Shown here: positions 1 to 7,263 of the stretch, piece after piece
How positions within the stretch are numbered: the stretch's first letter is position 1
Layout: each line of letters opens with the position of its first letter
Assembly (NCBI GenBank): GCA_900468805.1
Contig: UEIF01000026.1
Location: 42,961 to 106,960, forward strand
Direction of reading: 5' to 3'
Source of the DNA: Hyphomicrobiales bacterium
GTDB taxonomy: Bacteria > Pseudomonadota > Alphaproteobacteria > Rhizobiales > Rhizobiaceae
Length of the DNA: 64,000 nt
The notes under the pieces: model-generated
The model's input: the letters and a program-made list of their open reading frames with translations, nothing else
Told to the model about the DNA's origin: nothing
Database searches by the model: none
Translations under genes and position numbers: made by a program

Positions 1-1
1 A

Positions 2-184
2 CATGTCGGCGGCATCGTCACGGGCACCCTGCTCATTCTCATCCTGCGCCGGCCAGGCGTGCCGCTATTCGATCGGCAGATCGTCACGCCGCGCGCCGTC
101 CGGGATCGGCTGGTCCCCATCCGCGTTACTGCGTCGGGCATGCCTGTGCCGCCTCGCCTGCCATGGGGACGGGACAAGCTTTAA
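2..184 (+). CDS. Rhomboid family intramembrane protease, C-terminal end (partial)
   Basis: The window opens inside a reading frame whose last 60 residues begin HVGGIVTGTLLILILRR and end at the stop at 182-184. A His followed by VGG and a small-residue membrane helix is what rhomboid serine proteases carry in their last catalytic helix, where the His pairs with the Ser of an upstream GxSG motif. The basic tail with a PGVPLFDR-like stretch also fits rhizobial rhomboids. The Ser helix lies outside the window, so the protease assignment rests on this tail only. It is followed by the etfBA promoter region. Confidence 0.6.
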   Translation, partial: HVGGIVTGTLLILILRRPGVPLFDRQIVTPRAVRDRLVPIRVTASGMPVPPRLPWGRDKL

Positions 185-186
185 TA

Positions 187-208
187 TTGACGTGAACGTA
201 AACGTTAA
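187..208. promoter_or_regulatory. Triple ACGT operator upstream of etfB, LiuR-like
   Basis: Three ACGT cores sit exactly 6 bp apart (190-193, 196-199, 202-205). The block TTGACGTGAACGTAAA (187-202) fits the palindromic pattern TTnACGTnnACGTnAA, and a second, overlapping and weaker copy follows at 193-208. As I recall it, MerR-family LiuR regulators of branched-chain amino acid and acyl-CoA catabolism bind sites of this form, and etf genes belong to such regulons. The position, about 160-180 bp before etfB, is suitable. Assignment to LiuR is inference. Confidence 0.5.
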
Positions 209-367
209 TATATTGCCGTTCAAATCGACTGGCTACGCCATGGAAGCGTTGTATTTGGAGGAAAAACGCGTATCCATGTCGCCATTCGACAATCGGAGCG
301 GCGCCCGAGCGCGCATTTTCCCAGACGTCTCTGTTGAAGGCCCATCTCTGTTCGAAGGAAGGACCCC

Positions 368-1117
368 ATGAAAATTCTCGTCCCAGTCAAGCGCGTTGTC
401 GATTACAACGTGAAGATCCGCGTCAAGCCGGATGGATCGGGCGTCGACCTTGCCAATGTCAAGATGTCGATGAACCCGTTCGACGAGATTTCGGTCGAGG
501 AGGCCCTTCGCCTGAAGGAAGCCGGCAAGGCCGAGGAAGTGGTCGTCGTCTCGATCGGCCCGGCCAAGGCCGAGGAAACGTTGCGCACCGCTCTCGCCAT
601 GGGCGCCGACCGCGCCATCCTCGTCGAGACCGATGATGCGGTCGAGCCGCTCACTGTGGCAAAGATCCTCAAGGGTGTTGCCGACGCCGAACAGCCGGGC
701 CTTGTTATCGTTGGCAAGCAGGCGATCGACGACGACAGCAACCAGACCGGCCAGATGCTCGCGGCCCTCCTCGGCTCGGCCCAGGCAACCTTCGCCTCCA
801 AGGTCGAGATCGACGGCAACAGCGCCACCGTCACCCGTGAGATCGACGGCGGCCTGCAGACGATCAAGGTCAAGCTTCCCGCCGTCGTGACGACCGACCT
901 GCGTTTGAACGAGCCGCGCTACGCCACGCTGCCGAATATCATGAAGGCGAAGAAGAAGCCGCTCGACAAGAAGAGCCCGGCCGATTTCGGCGTTTCCACC
1001 ACTCCGCGCCTCAAGGTGCTGAAGACGGAAGAGCCGTCCGGCCGCAAGGCGGGCGTGAAGGTGAAGTCGGTGGCCGAGCTTGTCGACAAGCTCAAGAACG
1101 AAGCCGGCGTCCTCTAA
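368..1117 (+). CDS. etfB: Electron transfer flavoprotein beta subunit
   Basis: This 249-residue protein is full length for EtfB, which binds AMP and pairs with EtfA to pass electrons from acyl-CoA and related dehydrogenases to ETF-ubiquinone oxidoreductase. The start MKILVPVKRVVDYN and the conserved MNPFDEISVEEALRLKE segment (about residues 36-52) are typical. A good Shine-Dalgarno (GAAGGA, about 355-361) precedes the ATG. etfA follows after 21 bp, so the two subunits are cotranscribed. The ACGT operator about 165 bp upstream suggests control with acyl-CoA catabolism. Assignment is secure. Confidence 0.97.
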   Translation: MKILVPVKRVVDYNVKIRVKPDGSGVDLANVKMSMNPFDEISVEEALRLKEAGKAEEVVVVSIGPAKAEETLRTALAMGADRAILVETDDAVEPLTVAKILKGVADAEQPGLVIVGKQAIDDDSNQTGQMLAALLGSAQATFASKVEIDGNSATVTREIDGGLQTIKVKLPAVVTTDLRLNEPRYATLPNIMKAKKKPLDKKSPADFGVSTTPRLKVLKTEEPSGRKAGVKVKSVAELVDKLKNEAGVL

Positions 1118-1138
1118 GGTCGAGAAAGGAATACGATC

Positions 1139-2080
1139 ATGGCCATTCTTCTTCTGGCTGACCACGACAATGCGAGCCTCTCCGACCAGACCGGCAAGGC
1201 CCTGACCGCTGCAACGCAGATTGCCAAGGAAGCGGGAACCGACGTCCACGTTCTCGTGGCCGGCAAGGGCGCCAAGGCGGCAGCCGATGCAGCTGCGAGG
1301 CTCTCCGGCGTCTCCAAGGTGCTGCTCGCCGAAAGCGACGAACTCGCAAACAACCTTGCCGAACCGCTCGCCGACCTGATCATTTCGCTGGCCGGCAGCT
1401 ATGATACGATCGTCGCCGCTGCGACCTCGACCGGCAAGAACGTGATGCCCCGCGTCGCAGCCTTGCTCGACGTCGCCCAGGTCTCCGAAATCATCGAAGT
1501 GGTTTCGGCCGATACCTTCAAGCGTCCGATCTATGCCGGCAATGCCATCCAGACAGTGCAAGCAACTGATGGCAAGAAAGTCATCACCGTGCGCACCGCC
1601 TCCTTCGCATCGGCTAGCGAGGACGGCTCGGCTGGCGTCCAAGCAATCCCGGCCGTTTCTGATCCGGGTCTCTCGAACTTCGTGTCCGACGCGCTTTCAG
1701 CCTCCGAGCGACCGGAACTGACGTCTGCCAAGATCATCATTTCCGGCGGCCGCGCGCTCGGCTCTGCGGAAAAATTCAAGGAAGTCATCCTGCCGGTTGC
1801 CGATAAGCTCGGTGCTGCCGTCGGCGCCTCGCGCGCCGCAGTTGATGCCGGTTACGCCCCGAACGACTGGCAGGTCGGCCAGACCGGCAAGGTCGTCGCC
1901 CCGCAGCTCTACATCGCCTGCGGCATCTCCGGCGCTATCCAGCATCTCGCAGGCATGAAGGATTCGAAGGTCATCGTCGCGATCAACAAGGATGAGGAAG
2001 CCCCGATCTTCCAGATCGCCGACTATGGACTTGTGGCAGACCTCTTCGACGCCCTGCCGGAACTCGAAAAAGCCCTCTGA
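1139..2080 (+). CDS. etfA: Electron transfer flavoprotein alpha subunit (FAD-binding)
   Basis: This 313-residue protein is the EtfA partner of EtfB. The C-terminal FAD-binding domain is intact: ISGGRALGS near residue 200, then the alpha-subunit signature LYIACGISGAIQHLAGM and VAINKDEEAPIF near residues 257-290. A GAAAGGAA Shine-Dalgarno lies just before the ATG. The EtfAB heterodimer carries electrons from several flavin dehydrogenases into the quinone pool. The pairing with etfB and the hbdA gene downstream place it in fatty acid, hydroxybutyrate or branched-chain acid oxidation. A terminator-like hairpin follows at 2149-2178. Confidence 0.97.
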   Translation: MAILLLADHDNASLSDQTGKALTAATQIAKEAGTDVHVLVAGKGAKAAADAAARLSGVSKVLLAESDELANNLAEPLADLIISLAGSYDTIVAAATSTGKNVMPRVAALLDVAQVSEIIEVVSADTFKRPIYAGNAIQTVQATDGKKVITVRTASFASASEDGSAGVQAIPAVSDPGLSNFVSDALSASERPELTSAKIIISGGRALGSAEKFKEVILPVADKLGAAVGASRAAVDAGYAPNDWQVGQTGKVVAPQLYIACGISGAIQHLAGMKDSKVIVAINKDEEAPIFQIADYGLVADLFDALPELEKAL

Positions 2081-2148
2081 TCGGGCACATTGCCTTCTTT
2101 TCGCACTTGCGAATGGCTGGAAAATTGTCTTCTATCGGTCTACTACTT

Positions 2149-2178
2149 TTGCCGGGCGATGTTTCGTCCGGCAATTTC
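2149..2178 (+). terminator. Stem-loop after etfBA
   Basis: GCCGGGCGA and TCGTCCGGC form a 9-bp stem (one G-U pair) around the loop TGTT, extended by flanking TT/AA and followed by a weak T-rich run. It lies 70 bp after the etfA stop and before hbdA, so it probably ends or attenuates the etfBA message. Confidence 0.5.
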
Positions 2179-2226
2179 ATATAGAAATACCGGCAGCGCG
2201 GGGGTGTATGCCGGGCGGGGGTGGAG

Positions 2227-3108
2227 ATGAGTGCGGTGTTGAAGAATATTGGTATCATCGGTGCCGGCCAGATGGGCTGCGGTATCGCTCATGTTTCGGC
2301 CGCCGCAGGATACAAGGTTCATATCTACGATCTCTCGCAGGACCGCATCGAATCCGGCCTTGCCACCATCAACGGCAATCTCGCCCGACTGGTGACAAAC
2401 GGCAAGATGACGGACGAAGAGCGCAGCGCCGCCCTTTCGCACATCACCGGCTCAGCCGATGTCAATGACCTCGCCCCCTCCGATCTGGTCATCGAGGCGG
2501 CGACCGAGGACGAAAGTGTCAAGCGCAAGATCTATACGCAGGTCTGTCCGGTACTGAAGCCGGAAGCGATCCTCGCCACCAACACTTCTTCGCTGTCGAT
2601 CACCCGGCTGGCTGCAGCAACGGACCGCCCCGAGCGCTTCATGGGCATTCATTTCATGAACCCGGTTCCGGTCATGAAGCTCGTGGAACTGGTGCGTGGC
2701 ATCGCGACCGAGGAAACAACCTTCTCTGCCGCCCGCGAATTCGTCGCATCGCTGGAAAAGACGGTTACGGTCGCCGAGGATTTCCCGGCCTTCATCGTCA
2801 ACCGCATCCTTTTGCCGATGATCAACGAGGCGATTTACACGCTTTACGAAGGCGTCGGCACGGTCGATGCCATCGACACCGCCATGAAGCTCGGCGCCAA
2901 CCACCCGATGGGACCGCTGCAGCTTGCCGATTTTATCGGCCTCGATACCTGCCTTTCGATCATGCAGGTGCTGCATGACGGTCTCGCCGACAGCAAGTAC
3001 CGTCCCTGCCCGCTGCTCGTGAAATATGTCGAGGCCGGCTGGCTCGGCCGCAAATCCGGCCGCGGCTTCTACGACTATCGCGGCGAAACACCGGTTCCGA
3101 CCCGCTAA
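2227..3108 (+). CDS. hbdA: 3-hydroxybutyryl-CoA dehydrogenase
   Basis: This enzyme interconverts 3-hydroxybutyryl-CoA and acetoacetyl-CoA with NAD(P). The protein has 293 residues, usual for the short monofunctional family. The N-terminal Rossmann motif IGAGQMGCGIAHV (about residues 9-21) binds the nucleotide, and MGIHFMNPVPVMKLVE (about 138-153) carries the catalytic His. The C-terminal helical domain with NHPMGPLQLADFIGLD is complete. I chose ATG 2227 because a purine-rich GGGGGTGGAG lies just upstream; an in-frame GTG at 2221 would add two residues. It lies after etfBA but is separated from it by a stem-loop, so it may have its own promoter. Confidence 0.93.
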   Translation: MSAVLKNIGIIGAGQMGCGIAHVSAAAGYKVHIYDLSQDRIESGLATINGNLARLVTNGKMTDEERSAALSHITGSADVNDLAPSDLVIEAATEDESVKRKIYTQVCPVLKPEAILATNTSSLSITRLAAATDRPERFMGIHFMNPVPVMKLVELVRGIATEETTFSAAREFVASLEKTVTVAEDFPAFIVNRILLPMINEAIYTLYEGVGTVDAIDTAMKLGANHPMGPLQLADFIGLDTCLSIMQVLHDGLADSKYRPCPLLVKYVEAGWLGRKSGRGFYDYRGETPVPTR

Positions 3109-3186
3109 GCTGAGCTCTCGCCTGAATAGGCGAATGGAATAAACGCTCGCGAAATGCTTTCCTTGCCGTGAACGGGAGGAAATACC

Positions 3187-3279
3187 ATGTCGAGCGAATT
3201 GCCGATGTTCTTGTTGCAGTGCTGTGTCCTGATCGGACTTGCGGGTGTCTTCCTCATCCGAGGCGCCGGCGACTCCTGA
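3187..3279 (+). CDS. Small predicted membrane peptide, 30 aa
   Basis: A 30-codon frame encodes MSSELPMFLLQCCVLIGL and then a few more hydrophobic and small residues, ending RGAGDS. A strong Shine-Dalgarno (GGGAGGA, 3175-3181) sits 5 bp before the ATG. The composition is one membrane helix with a short polar tail. It fills the gap between hbdA and the convergent tlpA gene and would be missed by length cut-offs. I recognise no family. The ribosome binding site is the main support; comparison in related genomes would be decisive. Confidence 0.5.
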   Translation: MSSELPMFLLQCCVLIGLAGVFLIRGAGDS

Positions 3280-3288
3280 CCGACGCGC

Positions 3289-3951
3289 CTAAGAACCGAC
3301 GGCACCTTTGATCAACGCTTTGGCATCTTCACTGTCCCATGCGGCCGGACCATTCATGGCGGAGATCAGGCAGCCCTTGTCGTCGAGCAACAGCGTGACC
3401 GGCAGACCGAAGGCGAGGCCTTCCTTCTTGAGGCTGTTGAAGACGCCGATCGTGTTGTCGCGGTAAAGCTGCAATGCATCGACACCGATTTCGTTGAGAA
3501 ACGCCTTCGGCTTTTCGTCATCGCCGGTGTCGATATTGACGGGTACGACCTGGAATTTGTCGCTGCCCATTTCCTTCTCCAGCGCGTTCAGTGCCGGCAT
3601 CTCCTCGCGGCAGGGCACGCACCATGTGGCCCAGAGATTGAGAAGCACGGTCTTGCCGGCAAAATGATCGAGCGTCATCGGCTTGCCGTCAGGGCCGTTG
3701 AAGGCAACGGCTTCAAGCTTCTTCGGCTGATTGGCGGCAACCATGGCGGCGACCTGGCCCCTCATGAGTGGCGTCAGATTGGCGGCGTGCTCTTTCGTCA
3801 GCGGGCATTCGGCCGAAGCCGTATCGCCGACGCCATTGCCAATGCCCGTCTCCTTCACGTATACCGCTGCCGCACCGGCAACGATGCCAGCAACGGCAGC
3901 GATTGCGATCAGTTTCACGGACGGCAGGCCGAAGGGTTTTTTCGTCGTCAT
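3289..3951 (-). CDS. tlpA: Thiol:disulfide interchange protein TlpA (membrane-anchored thioredoxin)
   Basis: This is a 220-residue periplasmic thioredoxin-like reductase with an N-terminal membrane anchor (about residues 12-31). The active site WCVPC gives Cys111 and Cys114 in a TlpA/ResA-type fold (LLNLWATWCVPCREEMP). Family members reduce apo-CcmH, ScoI or CuA sites during cytochrome c and cytochrome oxidase assembly. Two further cysteines occur (about 49 and near residue 200), one of them in a C-terminal DDKGCL stretch. I chose MTTKK as start because GGAG lies 8 bp upstream; MPVLEN (3972) is the alternative. It is divergent from argH with only 26 bp between, so promoters must overlap coding sequence. 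Confidence 0.88.
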   Translation of the reverse strand: MTTKKPFGLPSVKLIAIAAVAGIVAGAAAVYVKETGIGNGVGDTASAECPLTKEHAANLTPLMRGQVAAMVAANQPKKLEAVAFNGPDGKPMTLDHFAGKTVLLNLWATWCVPCREEMPALNALEKEMGSDKFQVVPVNIDTGDDEKPKAFLNEIGVDALQLYRDNTIGVFNSLKKEGLAFGLPVTLLLDDKGCLISAMNGPAAWDSEDAKALIKGAVGS

Positions 3952-3977
3952 TTCATTCTCCAGGACGGGCATCTTCC

Positions 3978-5381
3978 ATGGCCGAGGACAACACGGACAC
4001 CAAATCCTCCAACCAGATGTGGGGTGGACGTTTCGCCTCCGGCCCCGATGCGATCATGGAGGAGATAAATGCCTCGATCGGTTTCGACAAGAAGCTGTTT
4101 GCCCAGGATATCCGCGGATCGATCGCCCACGCCACGATGCTTGCCCATCAGGGCATTATTTCCGCCGAGGATAAGAACAAGATCGTTCACGGGCTAAACA
4201 CGATCCTGTCAGAAATCCAAAGCGGCAATTTCGAATTCTCGCGCCAGCTCGAAGACATTCACATGAATGTCGAGGCCCGGCTAGCGACCCTCATCGGCCC
4301 GGCGGCCGGTCGCCTGCACACTGCCCGCTCGCGCAACGACCAGGTGGCGCTCGATTTCCGCCTCTGGGTCAAGGAAGAGTTGCAGAAGACCGAGGCGATG
4401 CTGACCAAGCTGATCGCAGCTTTCCTGGATCGCGCCGAGGAACATGCTGATAGCGTCATGCCCGGCTTCACACACCTGCAGACCGCTCAGCCGGTCACTT
4501 TCGGCCACCACTGCATGGCCTATGTGGAAATGTTCGGCCGCGATCGCTCACGCGTGCGCCATGCGATCGAGCATCTGGATGAAAGCCCGATCGGTGCGGC
4601 CGCACTTGCCGGCACCGGCTATCCGATCGACCGTCACATGACGGCGAAGGCCCTCGGCTTCCGCGAGCCGACCCGCAACTCGATCGACACTGTCTCCGAT
4701 CGTGACTTCGCCATCGAATTCCTGGCGATCGCCGCGATCTGCGCTGTGCACCTGTCGCGCCTCGCCGAAGAAATCGTCATCTGGTCGACGCCGCAATTCG
4801 GTTTCGTGCGCCTCTCCGACGCCTTCTCGACCGGTTCCTCCATCATGCCGCAGAAGAAAAATCCGGATGCGGCCGAGCTCGTGCGCGCCAAGACCGGCCG
4901 CATCAACGGCTCGCTGATCGCCCTGCTGACGATCATGAAGGGCCTGCCGCTCGCCTATTCCAAGGACATGCAGGAAGACAAGGAACAGGTCTTCGACGCC
5001 GCCGAAAGCCTGGAACTGGCGATTGCCGCCATGACCGGCATGGTGCGCGACATGACGATCAACACGACAAAAATGAAGGCCGCTGCAGGCTCCGGCTATT
5101 CGACGGCGACCGATCTTGCCGACTGGCTTGTGCGCGAGGCAGGCCTTCCCTTCCGCGATGCCCACCATGTCACCGGCCGCGCTGTCGCGCTTGCCGAAAG
5201 CAAGGGCTGCGATCTCGCCGAGCTTCCGCTCGCCGATCTGCAGGCGATCAATTCCGCCATCACCGACAAGGTCTATGACGTGCTGACGGTCGAGGCCTCT
5301 GTCGCCAGCCGCAAGAGCTTCGGTGGCACCGCACCGTCGGAAGTCCGCAAACAGATCGCCTACTGGCGCGCTCGCAACTGA
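3978..5381 (+). CDS. argH: Argininosuccinate lyase
   Basis: ArgH splits argininosuccinate into arginine and fumarate, the last step of arginine biosynthesis. The protein has 467 residues, typical for the family, with the fumarase/lyase signature GSSIMPQKKNPD near residue 285 and the conserved segments MWGGRF near the start, HTARSRNDQV, and FTHLQTAQPVTFGHH. I start at ATG 3978 (MAEDNTDTK); the frame stays open upstream but only over the tlpA gene. The divergent tlpA start is 26 bp away. The small lipoprotein and lysA genes follow on the same strand. Confidence 0.97.
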   Translation: MAEDNTDTKSSNQMWGGRFASGPDAIMEEINASIGFDKKLFAQDIRGSIAHATMLAHQGIISAEDKNKIVHGLNTILSEIQSGNFEFSRQLEDIHMNVEARLATLIGPAAGRLHTARSRNDQVALDFRLWVKEELQKTEAMLTKLIAAFLDRAEEHADSVMPGFTHLQTAQPVTFGHHCMAYVEMFGRDRSRVRHAIEHLDESPIGAAALAGTGYPIDRHMTAKALGFREPTRNSIDTVSDRDFAIEFLAIAAICAVHLSRLAEEIVIWSTPQFGFVRLSDAFSTGSSIMPQKKNPDAAELVRAKTGRINGSLIALLTIMKGLPLAYSKDMQEDKEQVFDAAESLELAIAAMTGMVRDMTINTTKMKAAAGSGYSTATDLADWLVREAGLPFRDAHHVTGRAVALAESKGCDLAELPLADLQAINSAITDKVYDVLTVEASVASRKSFGGTAPSEVRKQIAYWRARN

Positions 5382-5515
5382 AGCACCTCCGGGTGAAGGG
5401 CAAACCGCCTCTCCATCCGGAAATGCGCTGAGCATCAAGCTTCAATAATCAGGGTGCACAAGGTTGATAAACTTCGCTATGAAGATGCCAGCCAGTGCCC
5501 GATATGAGGATATCC

Positions 5516-5710
5516 ATGCAGACGAGCTTGCCGCATCTCATCCGCCTTACGGTGGTTTTTGCCGTCATCGGCCTTGCCGTTGCCGGATGCGGCCGCAAGG
5601 GCGACCTCGATCCGCCGAGCGCCAATGCGACGAAGGGGGGCGATATATCCAAGCCGACGAAACAACCAGGTTCCGTCGACAAGCCCTTCATTCTCGATCC
5701 CCTTCTCTAA
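5516..5710 (+). CDS. lptM: Small lipoprotein of the LptM (YifL) type
   Basis: A 64-residue precursor has a signal peptide ending in the lipobox LAVAG-C followed directly by GRKGDLDPP, the CGxKGxL motif of the small lipoproteins now called LptM, which help mature the LPS translocon LptD/E in Escherichia coli. After the Cys about 40 residues remain, ending in KPFILDPLL, the pattern of this family. ATG 5516 has GAGGA 5 bp upstream; two earlier in-frame ATGs (5495, 5504) are less well placed. It lies directly before lysA, as yifL lies before dapF in enterics. The rhizobial function is inferred from the family. Confidence 0.8.
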   Translation: MQTSLPHLIRLTVVFAVIGLAVAGCGRKGDLDPPSANATKGGDISKPTKQPGSVDKPFILDPLL

Positions 5711-5722
5711 GGCCGGACTCCC

Positions 5723-6991
5723 GTGAACCATTTCGAGTATCGCGACGGCATCCTCTATGCCGAGAATGTCCCCGTTCCTGAGATCGCCAAGGCGGTCGGC
5801 ACGCCTTTCTACGTCTATTCGACGGCAACACTGGAGCGTCACTACCGGGTCTTCTCCGAAGCCTTCGGCGATGTCGATTCCATGGTCTGCTATGCGATGA
5901 AAGCCAATTCGAACCAAGCCGTGCTGAAAACGCTCGGCCGGCTCGGCGCCGGCATCGACGTTGTATCCGAAGGTGAACTGCGCCGCGCGCTTGCCGCCGG
6001 CATCCCGGCCAGCCGCATCATGTTCTCTGGCGTCGGCAAGACGCCGCATGAAATGGATTATGCGCTGGAAGCCGGCATCTACTGCTTCAACGTCGAATCC
6101 GAACCGGAACTGGAGATCCTCAACCAGCGCGCCGTGCGCGCCGGCAAGAAGGCTCCCGTCTCCTTCCGCATCAATCCCGATGTCGATGCCCGGACGCACG
6201 CGAAGATCTCGACCGGCAAGAAGGAAAACAAGTTCGGCATATCCTGGGAACGCGCTCGCGCCATCTATGCCCGCGCCGCCAGCCTGCCGGGCATCGTAGT
6301 GACCGGCATCGACATGCATATCGGCAGCCAGATCACCGAGTTGCAGCCCTTTGACGATGCCTTCAAGCTGTTGCACGATCTGGTCAGCACGTTGCGCGCC
6401 GACGGCCACGATCTCCACCACGTCGATATCGGTGGCGGCCTCGGCATTCCCTACAAGGACGACAACAACCCGCCGCCGTCACCGGAGGCCTATGCCGCAA
6501 TCGTCAAGAACCAGCTTCGCGCCCTGAATTGCAAGATCGTCGCCGAGCCCGGACGCCTGATCGTCGGCAATGCCGGCATCCTCGTGACCGAAGTCATCTA
6601 TATGAAGGACGGCGGCGAAAAGACCTTCGTGGTTGTCGATGGCGCGATGAACGACCTCATCCGCCCGACGCTCTACGAGGCCTATCACGAGATCATGCCA
6701 GTGGTGATTTCGGCAGCCAATGCCCCGCGCATCCGCGCCGATGTCGTCGGCCCCGTCTGCGAGACCGGCGATTACCTCGCCCTCGACCGCGAAATGGCGA
6801 CGCCGAAGCCCGGCGATCTCCTGGCCGTCGGCACAGCCGGCGCTTATGGCGCGGTTCAGGCCGGCACCTATAACAGCCGCCTTCTGGTGCCTGAAGTGTT
6901 GGTCAAGGGCGACGAATTCCATGTCATTCGCCCGCGCCGCACCTACTCGGAACTGATCGGTCTCGATTCCGTCCCGGCTTGGCTGGACTAA
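5723..6991 (+). CDS. lysA: Diaminopimelate decarboxylase
   Basis: LysA is the PLP enzyme that decarboxylates meso-diaminopimelate to lysine. The 422-residue protein carries the PLP-lysine motif YAMKANSN (Lys about 59), the Gly-rich phosphate site GGGLGIPY (about 236-243), EPGR, and CETGDYLA near residue 346 with the Cys that reaches across the dimer. The start is GTG 5723, 12 bp after the lptM stop, so the two are translated from one message. The stop codon touches the first base of a palindromic repeat. Confidence 0.97.
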   Translation: MNHFEYRDGILYAENVPVPEIAKAVGTPFYVYSTATLERHYRVFSEAFGDVDSMVCYAMKANSNQAVLKTLGRLGAGIDVVSEGELRRALAAGIPASRIMFSGVGKTPHEMDYALEAGIYCFNVESEPELEILNQRAVRAGKKAPVSFRINPDVDARTHAKISTGKKENKFGISWERARAIYARAASLPGIVVTGIDMHIGSQITELQPFDDAFKLLHDLVSTLRADGHDLHHVDIGGGLGIPYKDDNNPPPSPEAYAAIVKNQLRALNCKIVAEPGRLIVGNAGILVTEVIYMKDGGEKTFVVVDGAMNDLIRPTLYEAYHEIMPVVISAANAPRIRADVVGPVCETGDYLALDREMATPKPGDLLAVGTAGAYGAVQAGTYNSRLLVPEVLVKGDEFHVIRPRRTYSELIGLDSVPAWLD

Positions 6992-7093
6992 CGCATATCG
7001 CGCAAAAGTGCGCAGCGGTTTTGCGATAACGAGATGCGTGAGACAAAGATGAAAAGCGTCGCGAGCGCATCCGAAAGATGCACGACACGCTTT
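6991..7093. repeat. RIME1-like intergenic mosaic element (two palindromes)
   Basis: Two imperfect inverted repeats stand side by side: 6991-7039 (ACGCAT ... ATGCGT, with CGCAAAA pairing with TTTTGCG) and 7053-7093 (AAAGCGT ... ACGCTTT). Total length is about 103 bp. Rhizobial RIME1 elements are about 106 bp and consist of two large palindromes, so the match in size and design is good. The core AAAAGTGCGCAGCGG (7004-7018) recurs in altered form in the element at 30646-30699. The element starts at the lysA stop and could act as its terminator. Confidence 0.65.
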
Positions 7094-7263
7094 GAAGGCC
7101 GCAATCACTTTTTGGCGACCGCACGCGAAAAACCGGTATTCACAGGCCCTCGCCCTCGCCTTCGCCACAAAGAGTGTTATCCTTTTCCTTCGCGAGCGTA
7201 TTGCCCAGCAATCGCCGGAAGCGCCCTCTGTTTCCTGAACGCCAGATCGCGGAGACCGGATTG

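Noticed and set aside
233..1642. 469-codon open frame on the minus strand
   Set aside because: Antisense to etfB and etfA, which are certain.
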